Source: Sporomusaceae bacterium UBA7701
Lineage (GTDB): Bacteria; Bacillota; Negativicutes; Sporomusales; UBA7701
Direction of reading: 5' to 3'
Length of the DNA: 64,000 bases
Assembly (NCBI GenBank): GCA_002482545.1
Contig: DLGF01000024.1
Location: 161,762 to 225,761, forward strand
The position numbers were made by a program, and so were the translations under genes. Below, piece after piece: positions 59,005-64,000 of the stretch; the first letter of the stretch is position 1; the number at the start of each line of letters is the position of its first letter. The notes under the pieces were generated by a model. That model was given only the letters and a program-made list of their open reading frames with translations. It was not told the origin of the DNA and searched no databases.

Positions 59005-61440
59005 TCATCCTTCCCTTCTTTTTACCGGCATTTCGTCATAGGCAGCCTTGAACCGTTTCAACCTGAGAGCGTTGGTTACCACGGAAACCGAACTGAAAGC
59101 CATTGCCGCACCGGCTATTACCGGCGACAGGTAGCCGAACGCCGCCACCGGCAGCCCCAGCGAATTGTAGATTAACGCCCAGAACAGGTTCTGCTTGATG
59201 TTCCGCATGGTCGCCTTGCTCAGTTTTATCGCCGTAACAACGCCCCGGAGGTCGCCACGCATCAGAGTAATATCAGCCGCTTCGATAGCGACGTCGGTTC
59301 CCGTGCCGATAGCGAAACCGACATCGGCGATCGCCAGCGCCGGCGCGTCATTGATGCCGTCGCCGACCATACCCACGATCTTTCCCTCACGCCTAAGTGA
59401 TTCCACTTGTTCCGCTTTATGCTCAGGCAGAACTTCCGCCATGACATTGGTGATGCCCACCTGTCCGGCGATAGCATTGGCGGTGCGCGCATTGTCGCCG
59501 GTTATCATCCAGACATCAATGCCCATTTTATTAAGTTCAGCCACCGCCTCCGCTGAGTGGTCTTTAACCGTATCAGCCACGGCCAACAGACTGGCCAGCT
59601 CGTTATTGATGGCCATTAGCATGACCGTTTTGCCTTGCTCTTCCAGACGTTCGATCTGGGGGATAACGTCCTCAATGGCAATATTGTTCTCGCGCAGTAA
59701 TTTGCGAGTACCGACCAATACCCTCCTCCCATCGAGCAACACTTCGACCCCATGCCCTGGAATGGCGGTAAAGGTGTCAGGGTCGGCAGCAGTTACGCCC
59801 TGTTCCTGACCGTGCTTGACTATCGCCTGGGCCAGTGGGTGCTCGGATTTCTTTTCTGCCCGCACGGCCATCGACAACAGGTCTGCGGCGGCGAAGCCGT
59901 TTAGGGCGACTATATCGGTAACACTGGGTTCTCCCTTGGTGATCGTGCCTGTTTTATCCAAAACAATGGCCTTTAGCCGGTGAGCGGTTTCCAGGTGTTC
60001 GGCGCCCTTGATAAGGATGCCGTTTTCCGCCCCTTTGCCTGTTCCCACCATTATGGATGTGGGCGTGGCCAATCCCAGAGCGCAGGGGCAGGCGATAACC
60101 AGCACAGCGGTGAAGTTCACCAGTGCTCGCGAGAAATTACCAGGGTCGATGATAAAATACCAGGCCAGAAAGGTCACCACGGCGATTGCCACGACGGCCG
60201 GAACAAAATAGCCCGAGACGACATCGGCGAACCGCTGGATGGGGGCTTTCGACCCCTGGGCTTCCTCGACGATGCGGACAATCTGCGCGAGTGCAGTATC
60301 TTTACCGACCTTGGTGGCCTTGAATTTAAAGGTGCCGAATTTATTGATCGTCGCGCCGACTACTTCATCGCCTACCTTTTTGTCGACCGGGAGACTCTCG
60401 CCGGTCAGCATGGACTCGTCCACCGTCGATGTGCCGTCGGTAATTACACCGTCAACAGGAACTTTTTCCCCTGGCCGGACAACGACGATATCCCCCACTA
60501 ATACGGCTTCAATCGGCAAATCCTTCTCTTCACTGTCCCGGATCACGCGGGCCGTTTTGGCCTGCAGGCCCATGAGTGCTTTTATGGCCTCGGACGTGCG
60601 ACCCTTGGCCCTGGCTTCGAGCAGCTTGCCTAAGATGATGAGGGTAATGAGGATGGCGGAAGTTTCAAAATAGAGATCTGGAGCATGATGTATTACATTG
60701 GCGAGGCTATAAAAATACGCCGCCGATGTTCCCAAGGCCACTAGCACGTCCATATTGGCGCTGCCGTTACGCAAAGCGCTATAGGCGCCGCGATAGAACT
60801 GCCAGCCGGCCACGAACTGCACCGGGGTGGCCAGCACAAGCTGGAGGTAAGGGTTTTTCAGAAGCTCACCAACAGACCACATAATGCCGAAAAAATGCAT
60901 AACCATCGCCAACAGCAGCGGGAACGAAAGGAGTGCCGACAAAGTCAAACGGAATCGTTGCCTGGCCACTTCCGCTTCCCGGGCTTCTTTTTCCCGGTCG
61001 ACTTCGCGGGCATCTGCGATATTATGGGCGGCATAGCCCAGGTTTTCTACCACAGACTGCATCTGGAACACCGTAATCTCGCCGGGATCATACTCGACAG
61101 TCGCTTTTTCGGCAGCAAAATTGACCACAGCCTTATATACACCCGGCAACCGCCCAAGACCTTTTTCGATGCGGCCAGCGCAGGCGGAGCAGCTCATGCC
61201 AGTGATTTTCAGGTCTACTTTATCGCGAATAATTTGATAACCCAGATCTTCTATCTTGGCTGCAATCTCCTTAATGCCGAGGTTGTCCGGATCATACGTT
61301 ACGCTTGCTTTTTCCGCTGCGAAATTGACGTTAGCTTTTACGACTCCTTGCAATCCGTTTAAGCCTTTCTCAATCCTGCTCGCGCAGGCTACGCAGCTCA
61401 TGCCGCCGACCTTCAGGCTAGTTGTTTTGCTCTCGGCCAT
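59005..61440 (-). CDS. copA: Cu(I)-exporting P1B-type ATPase CopA
   Basis: Copper efflux ATPase of 811 residues from the ATG at 61440 (GGGAGG site upstream). Two N-terminal HMA domains carry GMSCVAC (C16, C19) and GMSCSAC (C84, C87). The TGES-type actuator loop is MLTGESLPVDK. The transmembrane metal site is CPCALGLATP, the phosphorylation site DKTGTITKG, the nucleotide-binding SEHPLAQAIVKHG, and the hinge GDGINDAPALA. Cys-Pro-Cys specifies Cu(I)/Ag(I). It heads the copA-copZ-methyltransferase operon. Confidence 0.98.
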   Translation of the reverse strand: MAESKTTSLKVGGMSCVACASRIEKGLNGLQGVVKANVNFAAEKASVTYDPDNLGIKEIAAKIEDLGYQIIRDKVDLKITGMSCSACAGRIEKGLGRLPGVYKAVVNFAAEKATVEYDPGEITVFQMQSVVENLGYAAHNIADAREVDREKEAREAEVARQRFRLTLSALLSFPLLLAMVMHFFGIMWSVGELLKNPYLQLVLATPVQFVAGWQFYRGAYSALRNGSANMDVLVALGTSAAYFYSLANVIHHAPDLYFETSAILITLIILGKLLEARAKGRTSEAIKALMGLQAKTARVIRDSEEKDLPIEAVLVGDIVVVRPGEKVPVDGVITDGTSTVDESMLTGESLPVDKKVGDEVVGATINKFGTFKFKATKVGKDTALAQIVRIVEEAQGSKAPIQRFADVVSGYFVPAVVAIAVVTFLAWYFIIDPGNFSRALVNFTAVLVIACPCALGLATPTSIMVGTGKGAENGILIKGAEHLETAHRLKAIVLDKTGTITKGEPSVTDIVALNGFAAADLLSMAVRAEKKSEHPLAQAIVKHGQEQGVTAADPDTFTAIPGHGVEVLLDGRRVLVGTRKLLRENNIAIEDVIPQIERLEEQGKTVMLMAINNELASLLAVADTVKDHSAEAVAELNKMGIDVWMITGDNARTANAIAGQVGITNVMAEVLPEHKAEQVESLRREGKIVGMVGDGINDAPALAIADVGFAIGTGTDVAIEAADITLMRGDLRGVVTAIKLSKATMRNIKQNLFWALIYNSLGLPVAAFGYLSPVIAGAAMAFSSVSVVTNALRLKRFKAAYDEMPVKRREG

Positions 61441-61481
61441 GTTATCCCTCCCTCGTATGTCCAGCATTTCATCAGGTTCTT

Positions 61482-61546
61482 AGTATATTATTACTTATTC
61501 CTATCTCCAATACTCCTTCAGCTTGTGCCAACAAGCCCAGGAGTAT
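61482..61546 (-). promoter_or_regulatory. copA leader: sigma-A-like promoter and dyad
   Basis: TTGGAG-17-TATACT on the minus strand (61482-61510) forms a possible constitutive copA promoter. Just upstream, ATACTCCT/AGGAGTAT (61510-61546) with an inner GCTTGT/ACAAGC makes a hairpin that, in transcripts from promoter G, would lie in the leader. Confidence 0.55.
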
Positions 61547-61577
61547 CACCTTCCGCAAAATCTTTATTGTCGCTTAT

Positions 61578-61631
61578 ATTATGGCTCATGGCTATGAATA
61601 TCTAATGAAATCGGCATGACAATGTTGTGAA
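61578..61631 (-). promoter_or_regulatory. 11-bp direct-repeat promoter, site G (copA)
   Basis: TGAA at 61595 and 61606, TGAC at 61617, TGAA at 61628, all at period 11. The -10 CATAAT is at 61578-61583, 11 nt away. Upstream of copA. Confidence 0.78.
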
Positions 61632-61977
61632 GGAAAGGAGAATCATGGTAAATGATCCAGCGTATTTGTCTTAGGCAAGCGGACCATCGTAAGCCGTCTT
61701 TCTATAAATCCACGAAAAATTTATTCCCAGTCAAATCGCGGGGTATCCCTTCTTTTTTCATCCTGCAATGATATTACTCTTACACAAAAAGACCATGCTA
61801 GCGCTATGTGAGCCTACATGCGGTGCGGAAACGAGCCCCAAAGCAGCCAGTCGGAGGTCTTTGTCGGGCATTTTCAATAGGCTGCCACATTTATCTGGCT
61901 GCCACAGGGATAAATATAGCAGTATTGTTAGGTTGCTTTGCTTCCTGAATACAAGTTGTAAATATTAAAATCTACGG
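61632..61977. other. Gene-free stretch
   Basis: No supported gene. A nine-codon frame at about 61646 has AAAGGAG before its ATG. A short plus-strand frame (61768-61968) has no ribosome site. Confidence 0.35.
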
Positions 61978-63696
61978 TTAGACTTTGAATCGTTGCACTG
62001 CGTTTTCCAATTTCTGCGCCATTTGGGCTAAACTTTGGCTGGAAGCCGCGATCTCCTGCATCGAAGCCGATTGCTCTTCGACAGCCGCGGACACGGTTTG
62101 AGTTTCACCGGCGGTGTTTTTACTCACCTGCTCAATCTCTTGCATTGCCGAAACAATTTGGCGACTACTTTTCGCAATATCCTGTATTGCCAGTGAAATA
62201 TCGCTTACCTGTGTGGACACCTTGGTAACAAGAGATGCAATCTCAGCAAAAGCATCCCCTGCCGTATTGACGACTTCCGCACCTGTTTTTACTTCACGCA
62301 TACCGGCGTTCATCGCAACAACCGCCTGCGCGGTCTCGTCCTGGACCTCACTTATCAAAGCGGCAATCTGCTGTGCTGCTGATTGCGCCTCACCGGCTAG
62401 CTTCCTAACCTCTTCGGCAACCACCGAAAATCCTCGGCCTTGTTCACCCGCTCTGGCTGCTTCGATAGCTGCGTTGAATGCCAGCAGATTAGTCTGCTCC
62501 GCAATACCTGAAATGGTGTCAATGATCTGGCCGATTTCCTTCGAACGATCTCCCAGTTTTGTTATCACATCTGCCGATTTCGTAACCGCATTTTCGATAT
62601 TTTTCATCTGATCTATCGCGGCAACCACCGCTTGGCTTCCTTTTTGGGCAGTGCCCGCGCTGGCATCAGCCATCCCCACCGCGTTAGTTGCGTTCTCCGC
62701 GACTTGCTGAATGCCGGAAGAAATCGATTCGATTACGGCTGAAGTTTTGCTAACCGTGATTAACTGCCGTTCACTCCCTTGGGTCACTTCCATAATAGAT
62801 GTCGCTATTTGCGTGGAAGCCTGAGCCGACTGCTGAGCACCGGCAGTAAGCTCTTCCGACGCAGCGGCTACCTGTGCTGCCGATTGGATAACTTGCCTGA
62901 TCAATTGAGTCAAATTAGCCGTCATAGTATTAAATGCGACGCTCAGTTGACCGATCTCATCTTTTGCATCATAATCAATGGCTTTTGAAGTTAAATCCCC
63001 TTCAGCCAGATTTTGAATCCGGCTTGATACTGACGTCAAAGGTTTAGTTATGGTTCGAGCAATTACCAGACCAAGGGCCAAAGAAGCGAGCATCGTCAAA
63101 ATTGTAACTGCAATGGTGACCTTGACCGATATCATAGCTTCTTTCTCACTGTGCTCGTTCAGCATCGCCGCTTCTTCCGAGGCCCTGTGAGCTGATTCTT
63201 CCAATTCGTCGTTAATCATCCCGATATGGGGCGCCGCATTTTGGGCGAAATATGTATATGCTTCCTGGTTATTTCCTGCCAAGGCTAATTCCACAGCTTT
63301 ATGACGCTCTCGATGGTATACGTCAAGCATCATTTTCAAGGCCGCAAATCTCTCCTCTTCTTTCGGGTCGCGTATTGTCTTCTCATAATCGCCAAGCAAT
63401 TTTTCTACTTCCTCCATGCGTGTTTTCGCATCATTCAGCAGTTTTTGTTGCTTCGCCTTGTCAAGGTTCGCCAACAGTACTTCCATGGTGATAGCTTCGA
63501 CGGCTCGCGACTGCGCGCTGGCCGCATTCAACCACTTAACCGGAAGAAGATGTTCTTGATAAATTGCTGTTTGTGTTTTTTTGATATGGCCTATATAATA
63601 AAAGCCAATGTATCCGACCAGCCCGGTGAAGAATACCATCATGATAATTAAAGAAATAATTTTATTGGCTGTTTTTAAGTTGCGGAATCGCGGCAT
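61978..63696 (-). CDS. Methyl-accepting chemotaxis protein
   Basis: Transmembrane chemoreceptor of 572 residues. A first helix (ISLIIMMVFFTGLVGYIGFY) precedes a four-helix-bundle type sensor domain (about 35-190). A second helix (VTIAVTILTMLASLALGLVI), a HAMP domain and the long signalling coiled coil follow, with the hairpin tip EQTNLLAFNAAIEAARAGEQ. No che genes are adjacent; it presumably feeds the chromosomal pathway and could give metal or redox taxis. Confidence 0.94.
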   Translation of the reverse strand: MPRFRNLKTANKIISLIIMMVFFTGLVGYIGFYYIGHIKKTQTAIYQEHLLPVKWLNAASAQSRAVEAITMEVLLANLDKAKQQKLLNDAKTRMEEVEKLLGDYEKTIRDPKEEERFAALKMMLDVYHRERHKAVELALAGNNQEAYTYFAQNAAPHIGMINDELEESAHRASEEAAMLNEHSEKEAMISVKVTIAVTILTMLASLALGLVIARTITKPLTSVSSRIQNLAEGDLTSKAIDYDAKDEIGQLSVAFNTMTANLTQLIRQVIQSAAQVAAASEELTAGAQQSAQASTQIATSIMEVTQGSERQLITVSKTSAVIESISSGIQQVAENATNAVGMADASAGTAQKGSQAVVAAIDQMKNIENAVTKSADVITKLGDRSKEIGQIIDTISGIAEQTNLLAFNAAIEAARAGEQGRGFSVVAEEVRKLAGEAQSAAQQIAALISEVQDETAQAVVAMNAGMREVKTGAEVVNTAGDAFAEIASLVTKVSTQVSDISLAIQDIAKSSRQIVSAMQEIEQVSKNTAGETQTVSAAVEEQSASMQEIAASSQSLAQMAQKLENAVQRFKV

Positions 63697-63717
63697 GCCA
63701 AAAACCTCCTGTAATGT

Positions 63718-63747
63718 TTATAAAAACCGTTAGATAAAATTCGTCAA
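63718..63747 (-). promoter_or_regulatory. Candidate sigma-A promoter of the chemoreceptor gene
   Basis: TTGACG, 18 nt, TTATAA on the minus strand, about 22 bp upstream of the ATG. Confidence 0.5.
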
Positions 63748-63820
63748 AGCGTGTCGAATACCTCTTAATAAGCAATTAATTATCATCTGACAATTCAGAT
63801 TTATTGTTATTTCTGTCCCC

Positions 63821-63860
63821 AAAAAACGCGGCTCATCCTCCTGAAGATGAGCCACGTTTT
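63821..63860. terminator. Terminator of the partial right-edge gene
   Basis: Stem ACGCGGCTCATCCT / AGATGAGCCACGT (one G-T type mismatch) with A and T tracts on both sides (AAAAAA left, TTTT right). It lies between the chemoreceptor promoter and the partial gene. Confidence 0.78.
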
Positions 63861-63941
63861 CAATCAAATCCACTTGATCTCGCCCAGTTTTACAATAACG
63901 AACCCTTCAAGCATTCGACGGGCCCCTTCTTGCGTTATGTC

Positions 63942-64000
63942 TTACTGGAATTCCACACTGCTCATCATATTGCCATAGCTACCATTTCCCATCATATTGC
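63942..64000 (-). CDS. C-terminus of a Met-rich secreted protein (5' end outside window)
   Basis: The last 18 codons read NMMGNGSYGNMMSSVEFQ followed by TAA. This matches the C-terminus of the 32463 product (GGMMGGNYDNMMDRVNFQ) in spacing of Met pairs and the final FQ, so the two genes are paralogs. Only the tail is visible. Confidence 0.78.
   Translation of the reverse strand, partial: NMMGNGSYGNMMSSVEFQ

Noticed and set aside
61768..61968. 66-codon plus-strand frame
   Set aside because: No ribosome site; composition not protein-like.

Overview
The window looks like a chromosome segment from a motile, endospore-forming member of the Negativicutes, probably near Sporomusa or Pelosinus. The left 22 kb has the Firmicutes order dprA-topA-trmFO-xerC-hslV-hslU-codY-flgB-flgC-fliE-fliF-fliG-fliH-fliI. 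It also carries a folate cluster whose FolP has an N-terminal extension. A gerA-type germination operon further right supports sporulation. The genus assignment is inference; no rRNA or tRNA gene was seen.

Host block (1-22.77 kb). Nearly all genes are on the minus strand. From right to left they are: a C-terminal comM fragment, a small membrane protein, a CheX-like gene, a GNAT acetyltransferase flanked by two copies of a ~320 bp non-coding repeat, a SIR2-like gene, a nicotinate phosphoribosyltransferase-like gene, folP-folB-folK, a UgtP/MGDG-type glycosyltransferase, dprA-topA-trmFO-xerC-hslVU-codY and the flagellar basal-body operon. fliI runs off the left edge.

Mobile element (22.77 kb to beyond the right edge). 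comM is cut at its conserved PLLDRID codons by an AT-rich large serine recombinase. Next come a sigma-like/HTH regulator pair, topoisomerase III, two small genes, an IncQ-like oriT (inverted repeat followed by TAAGTGCGCC) and a 970-residue MobA/MobL relaxase. The N-terminal part of comM is not in the window, so if the element is intact it is longer than about 41 kb.

Cargo (32-64 kb). Most of it concerns copper or another soft metal and the cell envelope. It includes CopA, CopZ, a response regulator with a kinase whose extracytoplasmic loop is packed with Met and His, a two-domain multicopper oxidase, SHOCT and DUF2933 membrane proteins, and a seven-gene operon of Met-rich membrane proteins with a b-type cytochrome. 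There is also an HMA-lgt-HesB-ICMT operon, two HtrA proteases (one frameshifted), an NlpC/P60 gene with an in-frame amber codon behind a c-di-AMP (ydaO-type) riboswitch, a gerA-gerB-gerC operon and a chemoreceptor.

The main discovery is a shared promoter architecture at seven places in the cargo (near 32.78, 37.67, 42.86, 55.16, 55.83, 58.11 and 61.60 kb). Two to four TTCA/TCCA-type half-sites (TGAA/TGGA on the plus strand) recur at exactly 11 bp. The half-site nearest the gene lies exactly 11 nt upstream of a -10 hexamer. This is the PhoB/OmpR activator layout. It links the two-component system, copA-copZ, the HMA-lgt operon, the Met-rich cytochrome operon, the DUF2933 operon, a SHOCT gene and a secreted Met-rich protein into one predicted regulon carried on a mobile element.
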